A stretch of 64,000 nt of DNA, taken from Bedellia somnulentella. Taxonomy: Eukaryota > Arthropoda > Insecta > Lepidoptera > Bedelliidae. Location: the NCBI GenBank assembly GCA_963576735.1, contig OY755174.1:1984001-2048000 (forward strand), given 5' to 3'. The notes beneath the pieces were generated by a model. That model had not been told where the DNA came from and searched no databases. It was given only the letters and a program-made list of their open reading frames with translations. The position numbers and the translations under genes were made by a program. Positions 12,601-22,130 of this stretch are shown one piece after another; positions within the stretch are counted from its first letter, which is position 1, and every line of letters starts with the position of its first letter.

Positions 12601-15600
12601 CACTGAAAAACTTTTAAACGAGTGTGTATCGCTTAATTTATAATACATTGCCGCTTTTAGTTACAAAGCTACCTAGTATGGCTTGTCTATTAAAACACGC
12701 AATGAACATCAAAATGAACGATATTTTCACCTGTCAATAAGCTACACGGTACGGTAGCTATTGTCATATTTCTGTCATTTTAAGCAAAATGTGTTGTACC
12801 TACACAGATAGTTGTATTCGATTCTAATTCTAATCGATTTTGGGAACAGAGAAATGATAATATTCGCGATGGATGATCCATGTGTCTAAAATATTTTTAT
12901 TACTACAATGTTTCTGTTAAATAATTAATTGGAATACTCTTGTTTTAACTTTGTTTTTATTTAATAAAAGAACAGTTTAATTTTAGTTACAAGTTTTTCT
13001 CTAAGCTACATTTCTTAACGTGTGGTATGTGTCAGTCTTTATTTACTTCCTTCCTTCACTCAGTGTTGCCAATATAAATGTACATATATACACGAACACG
13101 CCTCCTTACATAAGTTCAAAGCTTCTTAAGTACAGTAATTTTTCAATTAAATTAGGAAACTATACTCCTTTAAATTTAGCATTTTAAGTTAGTGAATTGA
13201 ACATTTCCCACAAGTTTTGTAAATGTATCTGCAATTTTAATTTCTGACTCTATTTTGTATACTTCCCTGCTAAACATTTTAATTTACAAAATGATAGTGA
13301 ACTTCAATGTGCTTAGAATTCTTTGCAAAGTTTCCATACTTAGAAATAGCTGCAGTTGCTGAATTATCTTCATAGATTTTAACTGGTTTACAAACCTTAG
13401 TAAAGACATCATTAATTACACAAATGAGAAAATTTAATTCTGTTACTGCTTCTGATAATTCTACATATTCAGCAAATGTTGAAGAGTTTGTTACACTACT
13501 TTGTTTTTTTTTTATTTCCAATATTGAACAAACGTAGAGTTCCGTACTATCATCTATAATAGAAAATAACGTTTTGGTATGGGAGCCCCTTTGATATTTA
13601 CTTTACTCTTATTTAATTATTTATTTTGAAAGGTGATATACAAGTAAATATACTGTGAAAATTTTAAGTATCACGTTATTTGTAAACACGTTTATTGTAA
13701 GGGGCCCCCCTTAAAACCCTTTTTCTACTTGTATTTGTTGTTATAGCGGCAACAGAAATACGTCATTTGTGAAAATTCCAGCTTTATAGTTATCACTGTT
13801 TATGAGATACAGCCTGGAGAAAAACAGACAACGAAAAAAAAATACTTGATTATTTTTCCTTCTCTACAAGTTATTTTATTTGTTATTTTTCGAAATCCAA
13901 ATTAGTTCTGGGTTGTATTATATTTTGTCATAGCGCCTTCTACTGGCTTTCCTTTTTGTAGATAAAATTTCTTCTCGGGGTTTTTTTAAATCATTTTGTA
14001 ACTTTCCGAGAACAAATTATTAAAACTAGTAAATTAAGGACAAGTTATTATAATAATAAAGGCTACTGAACTCACTGACTGACTGACTCATTAACTCACT
14101 GATTTAGATCGTTGTTCTCCGAGAAGATGTAGTGGTGGAGGAAAATAATGTAGGAAGAGGTTGCTCAGAATAAAAATGAGACCATGAGAAAATAGCGTTA
14201 TTAAAAAACAGGTATAATTCTAGATTTATCATTCTTCTGTCAATTTATCATTCGTCTGTCGATGCACTCGAATATAATCGATTGAATCGTTTACGCGCTG
14301 ACGGGGAGTTCCCATCACTAAATTGCTCATGTGACGTCACAGTAGGTGGAAAAATAATGGCACGCTTGGTTTCTATACAAGAAATGACACTTGCGTCATC
14401 TATTCAAATACAGATCTGTGTGCTAAGCGCAAAACACGAAAACGGCTAGACCGATTCGAGTGTTTCTTTTTTTAGCAATAGAGAAAGTGGAAAAGATGTG
14501 AGAATAATATTAAAAAAATAATTTTTCATATCGTATCACAGAGACCGTCAGCAGATCGAATGATTGTAAATACATTTTTGCCAGTACGTCTGTCGGGTCA
14601 GCAAGTGGAAATAAATAAAGATGATGTCTCTACAATAGCTAATACATTATGTGCGACACAGACAAAAACCCACCTTTAAGTTTCCTCTTTGCACAAATTT
14701 AGCTTCACAAATATGGCACTGATAATTCTTGATGCCAGCATGGATTCGTTCATGGTTCTTGAGGATGTTCAGATAAGCAAATCCTTTACCGCAAGTCAGA
14801 CATTGGTATTTCCGTACTCCTGTGTGAACACGTTTGTGACTATTAAGAAGACTGATAGTCCTGAACGATTTCAAACACTCCTTACAGCGGAAATCAGGCT
14901 GAAAATATGGTTATTTAAATTGTAAATTATACAAAATATGACATATAGTATGGGTATACCCCTACAAGATGGGTGTGACTTCAAACATATATACTACGGA
15001 AAAGGACAGAGAAGTCTGTTATATAAGAGGCCTGCTAATGGAACACCAATTCAATTAAATTACAACCCTAAATGTTAAATTGACAACAGTCCTTTTGATT
15101 CAATGAATTCATTCACAAAACAAGTAACAGCTTCTAGATATTTTACTCATTGGACTGTTGCTCCAAGCATGGCTCCAGTTACTGCCCAAGAGCAATTTCT
15201 ACATTTTGTTGAGCACCACCGTTGGAGCTGGTATTCTATAAAATACACAGGTCTGATAGCTATAAAATTGTTATTATTAAAATATTAATAAAATAATTAA
15301 AGCAAATACATGTAAAAAAAAACAATTAAACAATCACAGAATTACCTTTTTCCCAAAATGTGTTCTCATGTGAGCCTCTAAATTGTCGTATTTATGAAAA
15401 ACTTTATTGCACTTTATACATTTCAATATGTCACGAACTCTCACAATTGGTTTCTTGCTTACAGTTAGTTTATTGGATACTTTTCTTTTATTTCTGTAAA
15501 AAAACAGACCTGACTTATAAATGCAGTGTATATGCTGAGAATCTATTAAACATTAGTAATGTACATGTAATATGTAGGTAAGTCATCAGATATATCTGTT

Positions 15601-17761
15601 TAAGAAGCTTTCAAGCTAATTTTAATTAGCTTAACACACTACACATCCACTTACTACCATAGTCTTGGTGCTTTAGTTTGTTATACTTACTATAGTTTTG
15701 ATGGTCATCATACATACATATTTTATATAATAGCGGCTACAAATCCCTAGAAGGGGTAGCCAGAGCTAATGAATCCCTCAGCTACTTGTGGAAGTTGTGT
15801 GAGGATAACATTGTAAAATAAAGGTTTTTGATGATGGATCTCCTACCACATTGCCCAGAAATCACATAATAAATACATACATACATACATATACTCACGG
15901 CTATAAATACCTAGAAGGGATAGCCAGAGCTAAAAAAAAAACGTATTTTCTTCCTTTTTCTTTCTTTATTTCTATCTAAGGAACTAGAAGTTCCTCAGCC
16001 ACTTTTGGAAAGTTGAGTGGGGAAAAGATGGCAAAATAAAGGTTATTGGTGATGAGTCTCTAACCGCATCGCCCAAAATCCCTTAAAATCCCCAATACCG
16101 TTAGTCGCCTCTTACGAACACCCACCGGAAGAAATGGGGTAGTGTTATTCTAAGCCGACACTACACAGCAAATAAAATAATAAATAAAAGCTCCAATAAC
16201 CTTAGCCACCTCTTACAAACACCCACAAGAAGAAATGAAGTAGTGCTATTGTAAGCCAACACAGCTACATGCTCATCACAAACCTTAATAAAATATTAAA
16301 TTCATACAAACCTAACTTCGATATCACTGGGTGTACTAGATATGTCTTTATCACTTTTTAATACCACCTCCAACTCCGCATTGCTATTTACTGGATTTAA
16401 GTCTTTACAATCTTGCTCCTCATTACAAATTTCTTTAACAGATTGATCAGAAATTGCTTGTTTTAACACTTTATCTGCCTTTATGACCACTTGTTTGAAA
16501 TAGTACAACTTATTGAGTAAATCAAGACAGTTGTGGCAGACCATGTTGGGTAAACCATCTCCATTAATTATCTGTAAAACAGAAAATCTCTCAGATATAC
16601 ATACAAACATATACTCACGGCTATAAATTCCTTGAAGGGGTAGCCAGAGCGAGTAATTCCTCAGCCACTTTTGGAAGTTGCAGGGGAAAAGATGGTGAGA
16701 TAAAGGTTGTTGGTGATGGGTCTCAAACCGCATCACCCAAAAATCCCTTTAAAGCCCCAATACTGTTAGTCGCCTCTAACGTACACCCACTGGGAGGAAT
16801 GGGGCAGTGCTATTCTAAGCCAACACTACACAGCTCTCTGAAATATATTGTTAATTTGTAACCCTTACAAGAATGGACTGATTACTTGGTGAAAGTCAAT
16901 GGATGAGGGTAACATAGGAATGGTTGATGTAAAAATCTGTGAGGTTTCGGTTATGTCCACCACTGGACATATCGCACTCTCAGAACAAAAGAGGCTCAAG
17001 TCAAAAATAGCGAAATTGAGTTACAATCATAGAGAGACATAAAAAAGTATGTGCTATCCGAAGAATGGTAAAATAGAGACTTTTATTGTTAAAAAAACAG
17101 GATAGCGAATTTTCTGTCCCTATAACAATAAGTGCCTTTGCTTTAGAACATACTTTTTTATGCCTCTATGGTTGCTACTCAATATCACTATTTTTGACTT
17201 GAGCCTCTTTCGTTCTGAGAGTGCGATATATTGGCTGAGGCTTATGATGAATTTCTAATGTAATGTAAGAGCAGCAGTATATATGTTTTGAGTTTACCAA
17301 TAGATATGTGTATAGTAGATGTGTATTGGTCTATTAGGAAATGAGTTTATTTATGTTTAGAAGGTTTATTAGTCATTCACTTAAAGGATGATTTTAAACA
17401 TAATGTCAGTACCGGAGCTTCAAGGAACAGGTCTTGGATTTGTTTTCTTAGTGAGATCTTAACCAGTATCTGTCTACGTCATAATTCGTAGTTTTTTGAT
17501 ATTATCTTGAAAGAATTGAAAATAAAAATGTACTTAAGTTGAACCAAACTGAGAATAGGTACAGCCGTACAAGTAAATATTAACTTAGAAAGAAAATGTT
17601 TTTTCTTTAAATTAAAAGGAATCTAGGTAACTAATAAATACCTCAACTGAAGTACAATATTCGTAAACTTCTGGAGAGCATACTGAAAAAAGTTCTTCCA
17701 TACTTTCTTCCGCTGACAAACATGCTCTACAGATTTTAGTTAAATCCAAATTTTCTTGCAT
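9655..17761 (-). CDS. ZAD-type C2H2 zinc-finger protein 2 (7 exons)
   Basis: Probable nuclear transcription factor. Exons in coding order: 17642-17761, 16312-16571, 15346-15493, 14674-14898, 11376-11531, 10395-10512 and 9655-9908. All phases agree and yield about 426 residues. Exons 1-2 form the ZAD (CRAC near residue 11, CHNC near residue 53), followed by an acidic linker and nine C2H2 fingers of Cx2Cx12Hx3H type, the last pair with TGERP linkers. Introns split fingers just after the LK or VK before the first histidine, and the joins restore exact finger spacing. The first intron lies at the same ZAD position as in the neighbouring gene (CTSVE versus CTSVD, phase 0), pointing to a local duplication. 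The start MQENLDLTKICRACL lies just before the ZAD. Repeats fill the introns; a LINE sits beside the donor of exon 5. Targets are unknown. Confidence 0.9.
10123..10265 (-). repeat. SINE-B copy, truncated
   Basis: Reverse copy in an intron of zinc-finger gene 2; the plus strand shows GATAAATCCCTAGAAAGTGT, AGCCAGAGCTTCAG and TTAGAAGTTGAGTGGGGAAA. Confidence 0.6.
10550..10665 (-). repeat. diverged SINE-B fragment
   Basis: GGGGTAGACCTACACC and AACTTGGAAGTTGAGTGAGG keep the SINE-B order on the minus strand, but with many differences. Confidence 0.35.
10721..11359 (+). mobile_element. 5'-truncated RTE-like LINE with target duplication
   Basis: Open frame of about 205 codons (10722-11339) encoding the C-terminal region of a non-LTR reverse transcriptase protein: LMYGSECWVWQKKHESRV near residue 53, then RRWFGH-type and GRPRKTHLDQIESVL segments. 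The 3' end is GGCGTGAGTATATGTATGT with an ATGT tail. The 11-bp direct repeat ATTTAATTTAA occurs at 10710-10720 and 11360-11370, so this looks like a 5'-truncated insertion by target-primed reverse transcription. It is antisense within an intron of zinc-finger gene 2 and ends next to a splice donor. The endonuclease and most of the polymerase are absent, so it is not autonomous. Confidence 0.8.
11790..12175 (+). repeat. tRNA-derived SINE-A, near full length
   Basis: The head has A-box-like TAGTCCAGTGGATAGA and B-box-like GTTCCAATCCTGG. The central domain has GTGAAGGAAAACATCGTGAG, and the 3' end is CTGCCAACCCC, TTCGGGGATAAA, GGCGTGAACGTTTATG. This is the layout of a Pol III SINE with a LINE-like tail. 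It lies in an intron of zinc-finger gene 2. Confidence 0.8.
13190..13510 (-). pseudogene. Ty1/copia RNase H fragment
   Basis: The minus strand encodes a stretch with AEYVELSEAV, KPVKIYEDNSA and NSKHIEVHYHFVN, the C-terminal RNase H region of copia-type polyproteins. In a shifted frame it continues with an ADTFTKLVGN-type end. No LTRs, integrase or reverse transcriptase are seen, so this is a decayed remnant. Confidence 0.7.
13545..13830 (+). repeat. dispersed repeat G copy
   Basis: Shares order and words with the repeat at 25505-25842: GGGAGCCCC, ATATTTACTTTA, TAGCGGCAACAGAAATACGT, GTGAAAATTCCAGCTTTATA, ATGAGATACAGCCTGGAGA. The family is unclassified here. Confidence 0.6.
15700..15870 (-). 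repeat. SINE-B copy, truncated
   Basis: Reverse copy with GGCTACAAATCCCTAGAAGG, GGTAGCCAGAGCTAATG and CCCAGAAATCAC. It lacks the 5' portion of the family. Confidence 0.65.
15885..16180 (-). repeat. SINE-B copy, near full length
   Basis: Reverse copy from the complement of the GTGAGTATATGTATGT tail, through GGATAGCCAGAGCT and a 45-bp T/C-rich insertion, to CACTACACAGCA at the 5' end. An adjacent partial copy follows at 16185-16270. Confidence 0.75.
16185..16270 (-). repeat. SINE-B 5' fragment
   Basis: AAAGCTCCAATAACCTTAGC and AAGTAGTGCTATTGTAAGCC match the 5' third of the family, directly abutting the copy at 15885-16180. Confidence 0.6.
16600..16836 (-). repeat. SINE-B copy, near full length
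   Basis: Reverse copy within intron 1 of zinc-finger gene 2, about 30 bp upstream of its second exon. It shows ATACTCACGGCTATAAATTC, GGGGTAGCCAGAGC, GGTTGTTGGTGATGGGTCTC and CACTACACAGCT. Confidence 0.75.
16972..17226. mobile_element. MITE with about 85-bp TIRs and TA target
   Basis: The left end TCGCACTCTCAGAACAAAAG and the complement of the right end TCGCACTCTCAGAACGAAAG begin inverted repeats that continue about 85 bp with few differences, leaving a short AT-rich centre. TA flanks both ends (16970-16971 and 17227-17228). The size, TIRs and TA duplication fit a Tc1/mariner-type MITE. Confidence 0.7.
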
Positions 17762-19116
17762 TGTTGTGTGATCCTTTCAATTAAATTAAATACTTGTTTT
17801 CAAGTAAATTAATTAGTTAAATGAAAAATGCGAAAACATTATATTCTTTTGATTTGAAAAACCAAAACCAAAACATTTGAGGCTAAAGTCATAAATAGCC
17901 CAACTACCAACTAGGTCTTTTTCTTTATCAGACCGTCAATGTCAATGCCATTGCCATACCATGATATGTCAGCCAGCCAACCAAAAAAAAGCCAATGCGT
18001 GGCGTGGGCGTGGCATGTTGATCTTCGCTTCGATTTTAAATTGCCCTTTGTTTGTAAATTGGGGGGTAATCAGTGGCACAAATATATAACTGAAACTTCG
18101 AATAATCTACGCCATAGATAGTAGATCTTAGTTTGTGTGCATAACCTCGTTCATTAAAATTATCAATCTAGCAGTCGTGTCTAATCTATAATCCAATTAT
18201 TTATCAATTTGTGTCATCAGACAAGAACACTTGTCCTTTTGTTAAAGTGAGTCCTTCAGTCAGTGTACTTAATTTTTTATTAATAAAGGTTTAAATTTGC
18301 TTTCCTTCTGTTTATAGTAAATAATGTATTACCTACTTGAAGTTTGTGCCTACTTGTATTATTTTATTTTTTTAGATATTAACGTCAGATCGAAGATCAT
18401 TGGCCGCCATATGAACAGCGACATTCCTTTAACATCACGAATATAAAGTTAATATTACAATGTTAATAATATTCGTATTGAGAGTGAGAAATATCTTATA
18501 AACCTGTTACGTTTTATAACTGTATAATTCAATCGCAACATTGAGCACGTATGTCGACGTTCCGTCCGCTCTGGCCCACTGTAGAGCACCACACGTAGTA
18601 CATAGCCAATCGAATCGAAAATTGTTTGGTAATTTTCTTGTTAACGTGTATGTATTCATTCCGAGCTATTGTGATGTGACCGGCTGCCATCTGTACTGAC
18701 TGTACTGTACATCTTACGTTGCGACTTACCTGACACGAGACGTGAGTTGTACAAAACCACCGTGACTTATTTGGTTAGCTTGAACGTGTAATTAGATTTT
18801 TTAAATTAGATTACAGTGTTGCTAATAAGGACATTATATTCAACAAGTGTCATCGTGGTATCAGCTATCAATTTGAAGAATCAGTTTGAATTAACTAAGT
18901 ATGTAAACAAACTTGCACTCAACGGTAGTGGTATGTTATCGTGTTTGTAAATGTGATGTCCTACAACAATAGCTTTACGATTACATTACTGATAACGAAG
19001 AGTACTTGAGCTTCAGTTGTTTGTGTTGGACTGCTACATTGTTTTCAGTTATTGAAACGCATCTACAGAGCTCAGTTAGTTTGTTTACATTCTGCTGCAC
19101 CAAAAGACCGGTTATA
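17762..19116. promoter_or_regulatory. divergent intergenic region, likely shared promoter DNA
   Basis: This 1.35-kb region separates two divergently transcribed genes, zinc-finger gene 2 and the galactokinase, so both promoters and 5' UTRs must lie here. No TATA box is convincing. Several CAGT-type initiator words occur (near 18252 and 18700), but none can be assigned. No repeats or other coding segments were recognised. Confidence 0.45.
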
Positions 19117-20589
19117 ATGTCGAGTGATAAAAAAGTGGTAGTGCCGGTAAAAAATGTGCCTGATGATAAAAGAATTTCTCTCCTCGAAAAGCTATTCACC
19201 GATGAATTTGGACGAAAACCGTCATTTTTCGTTCGGGTTCCCGGCAGAGTCAATTTGATTGGAGAACATATTGACTACTGTGGATACCCTGTGTTGCCGA
19301 TGGCGTTAGAACAAGACATACTTATAGCAGCTTGTACGTCACAGTCTTCGGAAATCCGCTTGCGAAATGCCAACAAAAAATATGCAAATTATGATTACAC
19401 ATTTGAAAGTGATAAAGATATTAAAATAGTTCTGGATAGTAATGGAAAACCCCAGTGGTATAACTATGTTTTATGTGGCGTGAAAGGCGCTATAGAACAT
19501 ATGAATAAAGATTTGGTACATGGCGTAGAAATGTTAATTGATGGCAATATACCAGCAGCATCAGGTTTATCAAGTTCTTCAGCATTAGTAAGTGCTGCGT
19601 GTCTTTCCTTTTTATATGCCAATGATACATTAATAGGAAAATCCGATATAGCGTCTCTTTGCGCCGCTTGTGAACGTTACATAGGCACCCAAGGTGGTGG
19701 GATGGACCAAGCAATAGCATTTTTAGCTGAAAAGTACTGTGCACAGTACATAACATGGCAACCATTAAAAGCTTCTCCAGTGGTTTTACCTGTGGACGCC
19801 ACATTTGTAGTGGCTCACAGTTTAGCGGAAGCTAACAAAGCAGCCACAAACGATTTTAACCGGAGAGTAATCGAATGTAGGCTAGCCGCAAAAATTTTAG
19901 CTTCAACTTGTGGAGTCTTGGATAAAACCGATATTATTACCTTGAGCCAAGTACAAAATGCTTTGAATGCTAATTTGGAAGATATGATACAACTTGTGGA
20001 AAAACATTTGCCGAAAAATATATATACTAAGCAAGAAATATGTAAACTATTGAAAATGGAAGAAATTGATTTAGAAAATACATTTATGACTTCAAATACA
20101 AAACACATACCTACGTTTAAATTAAATCAAAGAGCCCTGCACGTGTATAAAGAAGCTATGCGTGTTGAAAAATTTCGCGAGACCTGTTTATCAAAGTCAG
20201 CTGTTAATGGGAATGGTTGCTCGAACGGATATGTGACTAACGGGAATGGTGATGTTCCGGAAAATGACATCATAAATGTTCTTGGTGAATTGATGTCGGC
20301 CAGTCATGAAAGTTTAAAAGAGCTATACGAATGTTCCCACGATAATTTGGATAAATTAATATGTCTTTCAAAGGAAATGAATGTACATTCTCGCCTAACA
20401 GGTGCAGGTTGGGGCGGTTGTATTGTGGCTCTTTGTCCAAAAGACCGTGTTGCGAGTTACGTAGACCAAATTAAACAAAAATTTTACCGAGAATATTGTG
20501 ATTTGGATGAAGACTCCGCTAGTCAATTTATATTTGCGACTACTCCTAACCATGGTGCAGTAATTTATAGTAATGAGAATTGTAATTAA
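19117..20589 (+). CDS. GALK2: galactokinase-family kinase, GALK2-like
   Basis: GHMP-superfamily sugar kinase of 490 residues. It should transfer phosphate from ATP to C1 of galactose or N-acetylgalactosamine in the cytosol. Galactokinase signature GRVNLIGEHIDYCGY at residues 44-58; ATP-binding GHMP loop PAASGLSSSSAL at 146-157; likely catalytic aspartate in GGGMDQA (D197); C-terminal GHMP motif RLTGAGWGGC near 435. The signature and the following VLPMALEQD resemble GALK2 (GalNAc kinase) more than GALK1, but substrate preference cannot be proved by eye. The ATG at 19117 is chosen because translation upstream has no methionine in frame and the family N-terminus is short. An Asn/Gly-rich insertion (about residues 366-382) precedes the C-terminal lobe. 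The gene is intronless. A possible AATAAA lies near 20703. Confidence 0.93.
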   Translation: MSSDKKVVVPVKNVPDDKRISLLEKLFTDEFGRKPSFFVRVPGRVNLIGEHIDYCGYPVLPMALEQDILIAACTSQSSEIRLRNANKKYANYDYTFESDKDIKIVLDSNGKPQWYNYVLCGVKGAIEHMNKDLVHGVEMLIDGNIPAASGLSSSSALVSAACLSFLYANDTLIGKSDIASLCAACERYIGTQGGGMDQAIAFLAEKYCAQYITWQPLKASPVVLPVDATFVVAHSLAEANKAATNDFNRRVIECRLAAKILASTCGVLDKTDIITLSQVQNALNANLEDMIQLVEKHLPKNIYTKQEICKLLKMEEIDLENTFMTSNTKHIPTFKLNQRALHVYKEAMRVEKFRETCLSKSAVNGNGCSNGYVTNGNGDVPENDIINVLGELMSASHESLKELYECSHDNLDKLICLSKEMNVHSRLTGAGWGGCIVALCPKDRVASYVDQIKQKFYREYCDLDEDSASQFIFATTPNHGAVIYSNENCN

Positions 20590-21064
20590 CGATAGTCGTA
20601 ATCTTAATAATTACCAAGTCATTGTTACTTTTGTTAGTAAATTTTATTTCTACCATATACAGTTATTATTGTTTACTTCAAGTTTTAATCCTTAGTCCTT
20701 TAAATAAATCATATTTATTATTTTTTAAATTTTATGTTAGTACCGGTATAGGTAAGAACCTATACTCACACCCTTTATTGCCATTTGGTAGGCTCAGATA
20801 CTTGATCGCCAAGTTGCAAGATTCTTACAAATATCCCTTGCTTCCCTGACATTAATAATTATTCTCATACTTATTCTTTTATAATTCGCCTTTGTAAGAA
20901 AGTTTGTATGTCCAACGTAATATTATGATTAATAATTAACGTACTATATAATTTCTCTTACCCTGATAGAAATTTTATTTTAAATAATACGCTTTGTTAT
21001 TGTGATATTGATATTTATTATTCAGTAGGAGTCTTCCTAATGCTAATAAATATACTCATGACTT
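20590..21064. other. 3' flank of galactokinase gene
   Basis: AT-rich non-coding DNA with a possible polyadenylation signal (AATAAA at about 20703). Nothing else was recognised. Confidence 0.4.
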
Positions 21065-21303
21065 CTCATATATACTCACAGCTATAAATCTCTAGATGGG
21101 GTAGCCAGAGCTAAGGAATTAAAAATTCCTCAGCCACTTTTGGAAGTTGCGTGTGGAAAAGATGGTAAAATAAAGGTTGTTGGTGATCGGTCTCCAACCT
21201 CATCGCCCAAAAATTCCTTAGAAGCCCCAATACCGTTAGTCGTATTTTACGTACACCCACCAGAAAAATAGGGTAGTGCTATTCTAAGCCGACACTACAC
21301 AGC
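21065..21303 (-). repeat. SINE-B copy, near full length
   Basis: Reverse copy from ATACTCACAGCTATAAATCT through GGGGTAGCCAGAGCTAAGGA and TTTTGGAAGTTGCG to GACACTACACAGCA. Confidence 0.75.
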
Positions 21304-21304
21304 A

Positions 21305-21520
21305 TACTCATGACTTCAATTCCCAAAAAGGGGTAGCTAGAGCTTTAGAATTGAATGTCTCTCATCAAATTTTAAAAATAGAGTGTTTTTTTAAAATAAG
21401 GGTTGTTGGTCTACCTCAAGCCAGATCGCCCGGCAAATACCCAAATCCGTAAGTTACCTCTTACGACACCCGCAGGAAGTTGTGGGTTAGTGCTATATTA
21501 AGCAGATACTACACAGCATA
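21305..21520 (-). repeat. SINE-B copy, diverged
   Basis: Directly follows the previous copy in the same orientation. It keeps AAAAGGGGTAGCTAGAGC, AGGGTTGTTGG and GATACTACACAGCA, but with many substitutions, so it is an older insertion. Confidence 0.6.
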
Positions 21521-21589
21521 CAAGCCTATAAAAAGTCAAATTTATTTGAGCAGTAACATTGACAAGTCGACTCGGAACAGACTACCACT

Positions 21590-21710
21590 ACCTACATGGA
21601 CATGATATTCCAATGGGCAGAGCACCCGTTCTTAAACAGATAGGCGTGATTTCAAATCCCGGGTCGGGCCTACACCAATTTTTGGGTTTGAAGGCTTCAT
21701 ATAAGATAAC
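21590..21710 (+). repeat. SINE-A head, 3' truncated
   Basis: The tRNA-like head with GGGCAGAGCACCCGTTCTTA, then TTCAAATCCCGGGTCGGGCC and TACACCAATTTTTGGGTTTG. The central domain and tail are missing. Confidence 0.6.
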
Positions 21711-21861
21711 TAAATAACGAATATTAAGACTATCTCCACAATTTATTCACCAACATTATACAAAATACATCCCATTTTTTTTCGGTCAAACAGTTCATTT
21801 TAGATATAAATATTGAATGTTTATTAAAAACTTGCGAAAACTATAGTTTCGTACATACATA

Positions 21862-22009
21862 GATACCTATACTCCCGGCTTTAAATCCCTAGAAGGGGTA
21901 GCCAGAGCTAAGGAATTAGAAATTCCTCAGCCACTTTTGGAAGTTGCGTGTGGAAAAGATGGTAAAATAAAGGTTGTTGGTGATCGGTCTCCAACCGCAT
22001 CGCCCAAAA
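21862..22009 (-). repeat. SINE-B, left half of a split copy
   Basis: Reverse copy running to CATCGCCCAAAA, where it breaks off. The remainder of the same family resumes at 24421, so a block of about 2.4 kb appears to have been inserted inside one SINE-B. Confidence 0.7.
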
Positions 22010-22130
22010 GTGTAAAAGTGTAGTAATACTCTAAGAGCCCCCGCAAACCACAGACTTTCCATCGGCCAACAGTTTAGTCGGGTTGGCCTGCTAGTACGCA
22101 CACCGAGCCAACTAAATAGTTTAGTCGGTG

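Noticed and set aside
18981..20108. Minus-strand open frames opposite the galactokinase
   Set aside because: They are antisense shadows of the kinase coding sequence without domain features.
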